Source: Tolypothrix tenuis PCC 7101 (GTDB lineage Bacteria > Cyanobacteriota > Cyanobacteriia > Cyanobacteriales > Nostocaceae). Taken from it: a stretch of DNA of 64,000 bases. The translations under genes were made by a program, and so were the position numbers. The notes under the pieces were generated by a model that saw nothing but the letters and a program-made list of their open reading frames with translations, searched no databases and was not told where the DNA came from. Location of the stretch: positions 8,493,094 through 8,557,093 of the forward strand of contig NZ_AP018248.1 in assembly GCF_002368295.1 (NCBI RefSeq), in the 5' to 3' direction. Shown here piece after piece: positions 7,197 through 15,297 of this stretch (positions within the stretch are counted from its first letter, which is position 1; every line of letters begins with the position of its first letter).

Positions 7197-9710
7197 CTAC
7201 CGTAGCTTTTGAATCTCAGTGTTAGCTGTATTATAGCGATCAAGTTGTTTTTGCTCGAAAGCAAGTTTTGCAGCCTTTTGTAAATCTTCTATCGCCTGTG
7301 GCTTATAGCCTAAATTTGCATAAGCACGCCCTCGACTCATGTAGTAACTAGGAAGATAAGCTTTAGGGTCGTAGTCGTCTAAAAGCTCAGGAATACGAGA
7401 TAATTTAGCTTTTTCAACTGCATCTTCAGTGACTTCAATTGCCTTAGTAAAATCCGCAATTGCACCGGGAATATTGTTGATATGAACGTAAGTTAGTCCT
7501 CTAAAGTGATAAGCTTCTTGCTTGTATCTGGAATAAGAATTATCGTCAATAACTTTTGTAAAATCTGCAATCGCTCCCTGAAAGTCTTGGAGCTTGTCTT
7601 TTGCAACTCCTCGAAAAATATAGGGAAGGTCTTTAGTTGGTAAAGGATTTTGACTCAGTAGCCAATTAAAATCTGCGATGGCTTCGCCAAAGCCTTCGGC
7701 TAACGCATCTTGTGGTTTTCCTAAGTCAAGGTAGGCTCTACCTCTCTGAAAATAAGCATTTGCCAGATAATTCGGCTCAAGAATAGAACGAACTTGCGGA
7801 TTGATCTGAATTATTTTAGTAAAATCTGCAATCGCCGCTTGTTTTTGTCCTAAATAATTAAAACGGGTTTCACCACGCTCAGAATAAGCCTCGACAAAGT
7901 TGGGATTAACTTGAATCGCTTGATTATAAACTTCTACGGCTTCTTTGGGTTTATTTAACTGGCGAAGAATTTCACCTTGCTTAATGTACGGCTTTTCCAG
8001 TTTCGGGTCTTTACTAATGGCTGTTCTATATGCATATAGTGCATCCTGTTTCTTACCTTTACTAGCTAAAGCAAGTCCCTCATAGTAGTGAAACAACCCT
8101 GTAGATTTGGAATTAGGAAGAATTTCTTGCGCTTTGCGAGCATCCTGAAGCGCACCTTCATAATCTTTATCTCGCCATCGAGCAAAGCTCCTTTGTCCGT
8201 AAATAATTGCTAACTGCTGATTTGGAGCCAGAACTCGTTTGCATGTCACCTCAAATTCGCTCGTTCCTTGGCGAGCAAGTCTAAAAGTGACGGGTGTATT
8301 AGCTTCACCCTGGAGCATTTTCTGTAATTGGATATCTGTTTTATTGACTGTGGGTTGATTGTCTATTGCCAAAATGCGATCATTTTGTCTAATTCCGGCT
8401 TGAGCCGCAGGTAATTTATAAGGAACATCAGTAATAATTGGTAGTTTGGTATTGGGGTCAATACTAAATTGGATACCTACTTGCGATGTCAGAGGTTTGA
8501 GGTAACGTAGAGCTTGCGTATAATCTGCGATCGCTTTTTTGGTGGAATCGACATCGAAAGATTTACTCTGACTATACCCTCGCCAAAAGTAGGCTTCACC
8601 ATTTTGGGGTTGAATCCGCAGCAGTTGGTTCAAATCTGCGCTAGCTGCTTGATAGTCTTCTCGGTTAATTTTGGCTCTAGCTTGTTCTAGAAGTACTGAA
8701 GCCTGAGCATTTTGCTGATGATTCTGCCAAAATGCAATTCCCAACCCACTGAGTAAAATAACAGTCACTCCGCCAGCAACCATTAACCAAACTCGCTGAG
8801 GTAACTGACGCAAGCGGTGAGTCACATTCACCGACTGTTTTACAGGCAAAGATGAAGGTTGACGGGTTGCTATTTTCACAGTATCTCGCAAAACTGTCAG
8901 TGCGTCTGCCGCAGTTTGATAACGCTGGCGGTAATCTACACGCACCATGCGATCAACAATAGCAGCAAACTCAGAACTTACCTGAGCGCGATCGCGCCAC
9001 ATCATCTCACCAGCACTAAGATTATCGGGATCTTTTAACCTTAAGAGGTCACTTATTCCTAAACCTGTCAGAGCTTGAATCCCCATGATCCCAACAGCGT
9101 AAATATCGCTACTATATTGAGGATAACCATTCAATTGTTCCAGTGGCATATACCCTCTAGTGCCAATTACCACTGTTGAAATCACCTGTCCTTGAGAATT
9201 GACGGTTTGTGTAGCCAGTTCTTTTACGGCTCCAAAATCAATTAAGTAGAGCTTGCGATCGGACTGGCGGCGGATTAAATTAGCAGGCTTAATATCTCGG
9301 TGAATCACTCCTTGTCCGTGAACAAAAGTTAAAATTTCCAAGACTGCAATTAAGAGTTGGCGAACTTTTTCTTCAGACCAAGGATGTCCAACTTGAATTT
9401 CTGCTGCCAAAGTAGAACCAGGAATGAATTCTTGAACTAAATAAAACTCTTTTTGTTGTTCAAAATAGGCAAATAATCTCGGAATTTGTGCATAGTGACC
9501 CAATTTTTCTAAAGTTTCTGCTTCCTTAGCAAACAGGTCACGGGCAATTTTGATTGTATTCGGGTCTTGATTTGGGGGACGAAGCTGTTTAACAACACAA
9601 ATAGGATTACCAGGACGCTTCGTATCTTCTGCTAGATACGTATGTCCAAACCCTCCTGCAGACAGAGAGCTAATAATTTTATAACGCCTGTCTAAAAGTA
9701 GACCAATCAC
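7197..9710 (-). CDS. Ser/Thr protein kinase with TM, PDZ and TPR repeats
   Basis: 837-residue eukaryotic-type (Hanks) kinase. The glycine loop AGGFGHTY is at about 18-25, the ATP-binding lysine at 41 (VVKQL), the catalytic loop HRDIKPAN at 137-144, DFG at 158-160 and a GTRGYMPLEQ activation segment at about 183-192. A single transmembrane helix is at about 308-328. The C-terminal half carries TPR units, interrupted at about 405-490 by a PDZ-like domain (AAQAGIRQNDRILAIDNQP), then further TPRs to the end. Kinases with this layout are frequent in filamentous cyanobacteria. The kinase domain should face the cytosol and the PDZ/TPR part the other side. Targets are unknown. All catalytic residues are present. 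Confidence 0.9.
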   Translation of the reverse strand: MIGLLLDRRYKIISSLSAGGFGHTYLAEDTKRPGNPICVVKQLRPPNQDPNTIKIARDLFAKEAETLEKLGHYAQIPRLFAYFEQQKEFYLVQEFIPGSTLAAEIQVGHPWSEEKVRQLLIAVLEILTFVHGQGVIHRDIKPANLIRRQSDRKLYLIDFGAVKELATQTVNSQGQVISTVVIGTRGYMPLEQLNGYPQYSSDIYAVGIMGIQALTGLGISDLLRLKDPDNLSAGEMMWRDRAQVSSEFAAIVDRMVRVDYRQRYQTAADALTVLRDTVKIATRQPSSLPVKQSVNVTHRLRQLPQRVWLMVAGGVTVILLSGLGIAFWQNHQQNAQASVLLEQARAKINREDYQAASADLNQLLRIQPQNGEAYFWRGYSQSKSFDVDSTKKAIADYTQALRYLKPLTSQVGIQFSIDPNTKLPIITDVPYKLPAAQAGIRQNDRILAIDNQPTVNKTDIQLQKMLQGEANTPVTFRLARQGTSEFEVTCKRVLAPNQQLAIIYGQRSFARWRDKDYEGALQDARKAQEILPNSKSTGLFHYYEGLALASKGKKQDALYAYRTAISKDPKLEKPYIKQGEILRQLNKPKEAVEVYNQAIQVNPNFVEAYSERGETRFNYLGQKQAAIADFTKIIQINPQVRSILEPNYLANAYFQRGRAYLDLGKPQDALAEGFGEAIADFNWLLSQNPLPTKDLPYIFRGVAKDKLQDFQGAIADFTKVIDDNSYSRYKQEAYHFRGLTYVHINNIPGAIADFTKAIEVTEDAVEKAKLSRIPELLDDYDPKAYLPSYYMSRGRAYANLGYKPQAIEDLQKAAKLAFEQKQLDRYNTANTEIQKLR

Positions 9711-10302
9711 AATCTTTGGATTTGATAAATTATCGAAATTACAGACTGTATAATTTCATTTTTTTTCAATAATATTGCTAATATAACGCATCACTCGTGT
9801 CATATCATGTAACTAATAAAATATTTCTAAAGTATCAATTTTTAGGAAAATTCTACCTAATTCTTGCTCAACTGTCGTAGAAATGTTTAATTCGCTCCAG
9901 TAAATATTTTATCAATATTACCAGCGAGAAATTTTAGGCGATCGCTAATTCAAATTTCTCACCTCAATCAGCAAATTTCAGTATAATCGCTAATTTCTAG
10001 CTGAGTATGATAGGAAAATTTTTTTGAGCAAATAGCATAACCTAGCTTAAAAGCATCTAAGAGTTACGTAGCGTTTTTATAAAAAATTTCAAATCCAAAT
10101 AAAACTAATTCTTTAGATAGAAGCACCTCGAAAATATCAGTTTTAGGTTTAAGGCTAAGTGTCGTAACTACTTTTCGCACAAACAATATTGAAGAGCGCA
10201 TAAGAGCTTAACTACTAAACTTCTTAATCATAGCTAGGATATTTTTTTGGATTGGTGCAAACAGTACAGTTTGTTTGGGATAACACTCAGGAGATAACAA
10301 CA
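9711..10302. other. AT-rich intergenic region
   Basis: About 590 bp between the divergent kinase and cupin genes. It contains one GCGATCGC and many A/T runs. No open frame of note, no RNA gene and no repeat were recognised. It must carry the promoters of both genes. Confidence 0.5.
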
Positions 10303-10797
10303 ATGACAATTAATCATGGGATATTATCGCAACCAGGTGAGGGGGATAGTTATTCAGTAGCAGGTGATATAACCACTATTAAAGCTACGAGTGAACAAAC
10401 AGATGGTAAGTATGCATTGTTTGAAGTAGTACTTGCACCCCAATTAGGCCCGCCACCGCATATTCATAGTCGAGAAGATGAAGCATTTTACATTCAGGAA
10501 GGTTCAGTTGAGTTTTATCTTGATAAACAAACGGTTTTAGCCACTCCCGGAACATTCTTGCATTCTCCTAAAGGTCAACTCCATAGTTTTAAAAATATTG
10601 GTTTTACACCTGCAAAAATGTTGATTTGGGCTACTCCAGGTGGAATAGAAAAGTTTTTTGCACAAGTCGGAACTAAAGTAGAGAATTCGTCAGTTCCACC
10701 ATTACCGATAACTCCAGAAGTGATTGAACGGATATTAGCAACTGCTCCTGAGTATGGAATTAGAATTTTTATTTCTGAACCTGGTATTTCGCAATAA
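10303..10797 (+). CDS. Cupin-domain protein
   Basis: 164 residues from the ATG at 10303, which follows AGGAG by eight bases; an upstream in-frame GTG/TTG region lacks such a site. The two cupin motifs are visible: PPPHIHSREDEAFYIQEGSVEF (His, His, Glu metal ligands) and, later, GTFLHSPKGQLHSFKN. The single domain is typical of quercetinase-like or metal-binding cupins common in cyanobacteria. The metal and substrate are not known. The relic of a drug-efflux gene lies just downstream. Confidence 0.85.
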   Translation: MTINHGILSQPGEGDSYSVAGDITTIKATSEQTDGKYALFEVVLAPQLGPPPHIHSREDEAFYIQEGSVEFYLDKQTVLATPGTFLHSPKGQLHSFKNIGFTPAKMLIWATPGGIEKFFAQVGTKVENSSVPPLPITPEVIERILATAPEYGIRIFISEPGISQ

Positions 10798-10822
10798 AAA
10801 CCTAAGCAAGGTTAGATTTTTT
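10798..10822 (+). terminator. Weak terminator-like hairpin after the cupin gene
   Basis: AACCT and AGGTT arms around a five-base loop are followed by AGATTTTTTA, right after the cupin stop codon. The stem is short, so this is only a possible intrinsic terminator. Confidence 0.3.
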
Positions 10823-10823
10823 A

Positions 10824-10990
10824 TCATAAAGTTATTAGTTTAGTGGAGGCGACACAGACAATTAAGCTAACACTAAGTGACAGTGAAGGTGGCATACCTT
10901 GTATACTCCAGCGTCCATTCAGCAATGAACCTACCACCCTTTCAAAGGTAGTTGATACAAATAGCCAACTATAGATTGTAGATATGATCA
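10824..10990 (-). pseudogene. Relic of a Bcr/CflA-type MFS transporter
   Basis: Read on the minus strand this gives STIYSWLFVSTTF, VVGSLLNGRWSIQG and SLSVSLIV. It aligns without gaps to STTVYGWLFASTAF, TVGSFLNGRLSIQG and LLSVSLIV of the intact transporter at 38311-39537, both in protein and in DNA. Only about 50 codons survive, ending in TGA at 10824. This is a decayed fragment of a paralogue or an earlier copy, not a gene. Confidence 0.8.
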
Positions 10991-10995
10991 GAATT

Positions 10996-11090
10996 CAGGA
11001 GCCAGAAGGGTTAAAAAATGAGGATAAATATTTGAGAAGTTAATTTACTAATCTATTAAATTACCTCTAAAATCTGAATTCTGGCTCCTG
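10996..11090. repeat. Inverted repeat CAGGAGCCAGAA, MITE-like
   Basis: CAGGAGCCAGAA at 10996-11007 is mirrored by TTCTGGCTCCTG at 11079-11090, enclosing about 70 bp of AT-rich DNA. Repeats with this GAATTCTGGCTCCTG core are, to my recollection, dispersed in Nostoc-type genomes. It lies immediately beside the transporter relic. Confidence 0.55.
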
Positions 11091-11266
11091 GGTGCCGAAT
11101 TATTAATAGAAATGCACTTTTAGAAAGATATTTTATCAACCCCAAGTTAGAAATCTTTTATATTTTACGGTAGAAGATTTTTAAATTTTAATTTAGTAAA
11201 GTAATTCATTATCTCACTAAAGTTTTTTGAAAAAACATATCTTTCGATTAGAAAATACTAAAATTT

Positions 11267-11674
11267 ATGCCTTCAGAATCATCATCTAGCGACCTGACAC
11301 AAACACCTAAAACAATTGATATAGATGGACAGCGCCCAGTTGACCCCAGTAATATTGAAATTAAGGAAACGCTGCATATAGATGGGCAGCGTCCGATTGC
11401 CAAGGCTGAAAATTATTCAGAAAAAACAATTGATATAGATGGCCAACGCCCGATTGCTAAGAGTGATTTTCCAGAGCATGAGATGTTAACAGTAGATGGC
11501 AAACGTCCAATTGATCCTAATAATTTAGAGATAGAAGAAATTCTCGAGATAGACGGTCAACGTCCGATTGCTAAGAATAATTTTCAAGTTCAAGATACTC
11601 TAGAAATAGATGGTAGCCGTCCAATTTCAGAGAACGCTGTTGAAACGCAAATGCCCGCTGGCTATATGGATTAA
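11267..11674 (+). CDS. Six-repeat (IDGQRPI) acidic protein
   Basis: 135 residues made almost wholly of six consecutive 19-residue units. Each contains I/VDG-Q/K/S-RPI/V, with a variable polar tail (DPSNIEIKE, AKAENYSEK and the like). After about 15 leading residues the units are contiguous, and the protein ends MPAGYMD. It has no cysteine, signal peptide or membrane segment and is rich in Asp, Glu and Pro, so it is likely extended or disordered. The repeats vary in DNA as well as in tails, which suggests selection for the core motif. I do not recognise a function. Possibilities are a multivalent binding protein or a processed peptide precursor, both speculative. Confidence 0.72.
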   Translation: MPSESSSSDLTQTPKTIDIDGQRPVDPSNIEIKETLHIDGQRPIAKAENYSEKTIDIDGQRPIAKSDFPEHEMLTVDGKRPIDPNNLEIEEILEIDGQRPIAKNNFQVQDTLEIDGSRPISENAVETQMPAGYMD

Positions 11675-11884
11675 AATCATCAAATTCAACGATTTTTTCT
11701 TAGCAATCGCTACATCATTCAGAATTAATCAGCCAAAACAATTGCTCAAGTTACAACTAACTTAAATCCCTCATAGAGATTGAAACTAACTACTAGCAAG
11801 ATTGTAAAAGTTGTTTCTGACAGGCTCTTAGAGAAAACTCTTGTATTTTTTAGTGACAAAAACTTGAACGCGCATCGCCAAAGC

Positions 11885-12286
11885 TTAGGCGGCGATTGTC
11901 ACCTCGGTAGTGTCTACTCCTTTGGTGCCATCTACTTTGGCGGCTACACCTTCAAGAGCATTTAGGATGTCCTGGCTTGACACAGAACCCTTGAGGACAA
12001 TAGTGTTACCATCTTGACAGATTTGTAGAGTTTCAATTTCATCGATATGTGGTGCTTGCTCGAAAGCCTCAGCCACACGCTTAGCTAAGCCTAGTTGATC
12101 GTATTCACCCTCAAGTCCCATATATTCAGGAGGTGGAGGAGGTTGATGCTCTCCAGCCTTCTCACGTCGAGCTTGATCGTATTCACCAGTCAGCCCAGGA
12201 CTCATACTCGTCTCCGATTGCCCAGCGTCCCTTGTTTTTAGTAGGCTGCTTGTTTCTTGTTCACAAACTCTTTTTAGCCAACTCAT
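11885..12286 (-). CDS. BON-domain protein
   Basis: 133 residues. The C-terminal ~70 form a BON domain: LAKRVAEAFEQAPHI, then NTIVLKGSVSSQDILNALEGVAAKV, then a final VDTTEVTI strand. The N-terminal part is polar, with two copies of a GL-GEYDQ motif and a proline run (HQPPPPPEY). BON domains are often associated with membranes or with stress proteins such as OsmY and LysM partners. No signal peptide is seen, so it may act in the cytosol or be attached through partners. The ATG at 12286 is followed by a plausible N-terminus. Confidence 0.78.
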   Translation of the reverse strand: MSWLKRVCEQETSSLLKTRDAGQSETSMSPGLTGEYDQARREKAGEHQPPPPPEYMGLEGEYDQLGLAKRVAEAFEQAPHIDEIETLQICQDGNTIVLKGSVSSQDILNALEGVAAKVDGTKGVDTTEVTIAA

Positions 12287-12631
12287 GAGTCTTACCTAGT
12301 TACCATAGTTTATATCTTTCTACTCGCTTGGCTGTTGATTTTTTGGTTTCCAAACCGTAAATTCTTACAGAAATAAGGCAATGAATTAAGCTTCATTTGT
12401 GATTAGCGAGTATTTCTTTCAAGATAACTATCATTACTGTTGATAACTTCTACTAAAAGAAAGGGTTTTATATTAACCTTTAATTCCCACGGATCTAAAA
12501 CATATGCAGAACGCGATCAATACAGCAAAAAGCAGTACCAAGGCAATAATAAGCCAAATAGATGGAAATTTTCATACAAATACATCAATTCAAGGTTGTT
12601 TGACCATTTTTAATGAGAAAGCATAAATTTG
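12287..12631. other. Intergenic, no convincing gene
   Basis: 345 bp between two minus-strand genes. One frame near 12480-12580 (minus strand) would encode a hydrophobic IWLIIALVLLFAVLIAF segment but has no start codon and a stop just upstream, so it may be a relic of a membrane peptide. Nothing else was recognised. Confidence 0.45.
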
Positions 12632-13159
12632 TTAGCGATATTTTTCCCTCAACTTGCTTAAGGTTTCCGCAGCAGTACGGCGAATCATTTCATCCGCATA
12701 GTAGCTGTTGGGAATAGTCGTCGCCCTTTCCAAGGCATCTAGAACGGTTGGAGTCGGGTTATTTAATTGATTTAGGGCATCAATGACATTTAACGGGACA
12801 CAGTATTCGGTACTGCAAATATGAGTTGCGATCGCATTTACCATTTCATCATCCCCAAAGCCCAACGCACCACTCGCCGTTAGTACCTCATTCAGCACCC
12901 GAAAATCTAATGGTGCTTCAATATAGCGCAAAAAAGCATTGCGGGTGTCACAGATGCGATGGCGGCAGCCACTCCTTCCAGGAGTATCGCCCCAAGAACT
13001 GAGGATTTGAGGACACAAAGAACAAATCGAAGGTTCTGGATCGTGAAAGAGTGTATATCGAACCACTTCTGCGTTCTCATCTGTCCAAGGTTCATTCCAC
13101 AAATCCGTGAAAAAAACATAGCGATCGCTCGGATCGATGGGTAAAGCGTTTACGTTCAT
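12632..13159 (-). CDS. Hypothetical protein with Cys-rich centre
   Basis: 175 residues. The N-terminal half has FTDLWNEPWTDENAEVVRYTLF and a cysteine cluster (SICSLC, then CRHRIC), which could bind a metal. The C-terminal half is helical, with DALNQLNNPTPTVLDALERA, and reads like one or two HEAT-type helices. It is the last gene of a minus-strand run (15037 to 12632) of poorly known proteins, 35 bp after the previous one, so probably co-transcribed. No family was recognised. Confidence 0.65.
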   Translation of the reverse strand: MNVNALPIDPSDRYVFFTDLWNEPWTDENAEVVRYTLFHDPEPSICSLCPQILSSWGDTPGRSGCRHRICDTRNAFLRYIEAPLDFRVLNEVLTASGALGFGDDEMVNAIATHICSTEYCVPLNVIDALNQLNNPTPTVLDALERATTIPNSYYADEMIRRTAAETLSKLREKYR

Positions 13160-13194
13160 CTACAAGCCAAAAATGCGAAGCAATTTTCTATAAT

Positions 13195-14256
13195 TTAGGA
13201 TATAAGCTCGATGGAGTTGAGTAGTTTAATTCGCCCTCCTTCCCATCCAGTAATCAGTTGATACTGATTGCCATGTATTTCCATTCGTAAGGTTTCAGGT
13301 TGTTCCAGTTGGGCAGTTCTGAAGGTAGCTAAAGCGCGTTCGCGAAGCGACTCCAAAGGAGTATCGCGAAACTCAACATCATCCATGATTCCGACTGGAT
13401 AAAGCGGATCGAAGACCATCCAGTCCAAACTTAAATCAAATTCCTGAATTGGCATATCCCCTACCATCCAAAGAAATTCAGCCTCATCAACGCATCGTCT
13501 CAGATGAGGATAAGTGCCCATTAGTTGGGAATAGACGCTTTCAGGTATTTCGCAATTGAGCAATCCGACAGCATCAAGTTCCTGAAGCAATTTTGTGCGA
13601 CAGGGTTCTACTAAGTTGGGTTGATATAGGTGCCCTTGATTGGCAAAAAACTGCATATAATCCGCAGCAATTGTTTCTAATTTTCGGAGAACGCTAGGGA
13701 CGAACCCAGTTACCTCAGCCCAGCCAAACCGTAAATCCCACTCATCTTCGGAAAAAAGCTGTACACATAAAGGAAAGTTTAACTCCCCCGCTTTAATCTG
13801 TTGAGTGACTTGAATGATTTTGTTAATGCTACTTTGCGGGATATAGTGACCGCAACCATCCCAACCTGCAAAGTTTGGACTTACATACCAGAAAGGTTCA
13901 GTGGGTGGATATCCTGTTCGTTGCTGATATCGCTCGATTTCTTGCTGGAATTCTGCACCCTCAATCGCTACATCATGCCCCAAAATCGACCGAAGCTGGA
14001 AATAAATGACTCCATTACCGAATTCTTGCCCACTGACAAACGCCTGATGTAATTGATTATGGATGCTCTCAACTCGCGTTGAACCTGACTCAAAGACAAA
14101 ATCCTCACCTGGTTCTGCCAAGGGTAATAAAAATTCGATGATGTTTTGGTAATATCCTTCAGATATAAAGCGCAGCTCATTATCTTTTGCCAAGACGACG
14201 AGGGGGTAATCATCAATTAACAATCGCAGATAGATTTTCCAGCCTGGGTATTCCAT
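13195..14256 (-). CDS. Hypothetical protein, paralogue of the 18.3-kb gene
   Basis: 353 residues starting MEYPGWKIYLRLLIDDYPLVVLAK. The second half shares blocks with the gene at 18284-19708: W-LRF, then a helix with Y-FF---L-YQPN/YTPN, then P-LRRCV-EAE-LW and LSLDWMVFDP, and near the end YQLITG against YRLVTG. The relation shows a family of unknown function expanded in this region, with a third, broken member at 14749-15037. It is soluble, with no signal. The gap to the next upstream gene is 16 bp, suggesting an operon. Immunity- or sensing-type roles are conceivable from the neighbourhood but unproven. Confidence 0.7.
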   Translation of the reverse strand: MEYPGWKIYLRLLIDDYPLVVLAKDNELRFISEGYYQNIIEFLLPLAEPGEDFVFESGSTRVESIHNQLHQAFVSGQEFGNGVIYFQLRSILGHDVAIEGAEFQQEIERYQQRTGYPPTEPFWYVSPNFAGWDGCGHYIPQSSINKIIQVTQQIKAGELNFPLCVQLFSEDEWDLRFGWAEVTGFVPSVLRKLETIAADYMQFFANQGHLYQPNLVEPCRTKLLQELDAVGLLNCEIPESVYSQLMGTYPHLRRCVDEAEFLWMVGDMPIQEFDLSLDWMVFDPLYPVGIMDDVEFRDTPLESLRERALATFRTAQLEQPETLRMEIHGNQYQLITGWEGGRIKLLNSIELIS

Positions 14257-14272
14257 CAGTTCGCTCTTTCTA

Positions 14273-14743
14273 TCACGAGTTACCGGTGGTTTCTTTGTCG
14301 TTTTCTAAAGGGGTAATTGCTTGTTGACCCTGCCACTTTCTCTGCCACATTTTCTCCACTTCTCCTCCTGGGAATCTATCCCTTCCCCGCTCACCATCAA
14401 ACATGGCTGTTACATCAACGCTCACAAACTCAATTCGCCTTGCTGGCGAGTAATCCCGCAGGTATATTTCGTTACTAATGCGGTAAAGCAAATCATCTAA
14501 CCAGGCTTCATCTTGAAAGACAGAGCGATTTACCATACCAGAAACGACCCACGCGCGATCGCCAACCTCTCGAAACCAAAGAAATCCCAAGTCCGGAAAT
14601 GGCGCAAATGCATCAGATACAGATCCCTTTGGCTGAGTGAGGGGATCGGTTAATCGACAGACCCAATCAGAATCTGCACCATAGCAGGCTATTTCAATTT
14701 TAGAATTATCATCCAAAAATTCTACCGCAATTTTTCTCATCAT
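14273..14743 (-). CDS. Hypothetical protein in paralogue cluster
   Basis: 156 residues from the ATG at 14743 (MMRKIAVEFLDDNSK). A longer frame would begin at a TTG inside the preceding relic and is less likely. The sequence is a compact alpha/beta protein with FPDLGFLWFREVGDRAWVVSGMVNRS and IEFVSVDVTAMFDGERGRDRFPGG. No family was recognised. It lies between the paralogue relic and the 353-aa gene on the same strand, spaced 5 and 16 bp, and is probably in their operon. Confidence 0.65.
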   Translation of the reverse strand: MMRKIAVEFLDDNSKIEIACYGADSDWVCRLTDPLTQPKGSVSDAFAPFPDLGFLWFREVGDRAWVVSGMVNRSVFQDEAWLDDLLYRISNEIYLRDYSPARRIEFVSVDVTAMFDGERGRDRFPGGEVEKMWQRKWQGQQAITPLENDKETTGNS

Positions 14744-14748
14744 CCATT

Positions 14749-15037
14749 TCACCGTCTCAATTTTAGTAAAAAATAATATTGTTCTAGGCAATATTTGAGA
14801 TATTCAGCACTAGGCAATGAAGGATCGGTGCTGAGGTCTTCCAGTTCCTCTAGCAACCCCAGCGCACCCCAATCTACCAAAATATCCCAATTCATCACGC
14901 GACCAAATCACCACCATTGGTTGATAGTCTCTTGCTTGATATGTAAAGTAATGAATGTAATCCTTAGCGGTTTTTTCCAGTTCCTGTAAGATGCATCGCC
15001 GCTCGATTGTCCAGTCAGGATATTCTATTTCTTCCAT
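14749..15037 (-). pseudogene. Frameshifted, deleted paralogue of the 13.2/18.3-kb genes
   Basis: Begins ME-IEYPDWTIERR, like the 353-aa protein's EYPGWKI. It jumps to the middle-domain block LEKTAKDYIHYFTYQARDYQP. Then, in another frame, it reads NWDILVDWGALG and STDPSLPSAEYLKYCL, matching DWEMSVDWRG and GTDPSLPKAEFFLNCL of the gene at 18284. At least one internal deletion and one frameshift separate the pieces. A 75-codon frame remains open but mixes true and shifted sequence, so I call it a relic. Confidence 0.72.
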
Positions 15038-15297
15038 TATTCTGTTACTACTCCCCTATGAGCCAGGTCAAATAATACGCCTCATATTTCAAACTTCAAT
15101 TTAACTACAAGTTCACTTCTAATATTTACGAGAATATACTGAGTTAAATTCAGAATCAACAAAGTCACTATATTTTTTATACTGGATTGCATATTACTTA
15201 TGGAGTGAACTGTTCACAGGGCTGGCTATGAAAAAACGCTCAGTTTGGCAGTCGGGGATAGTGGTTGAAGGCTACTGAGGATTGTTAATTATGGAAA

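Noticed and set aside
11300..11640. Regular DNA repeats that could look like a CRISPR array
   Set aside because: They are 57-bp coding repeats in one open frame with varied DNA; there are no constant repeats, unique spacers or cas genes.
12480..12590. Hydrophobic peptide frame on the minus strand
   Set aside because: It has no start codon and an in-frame stop just upstream; could be a relic, not supported as a gene.
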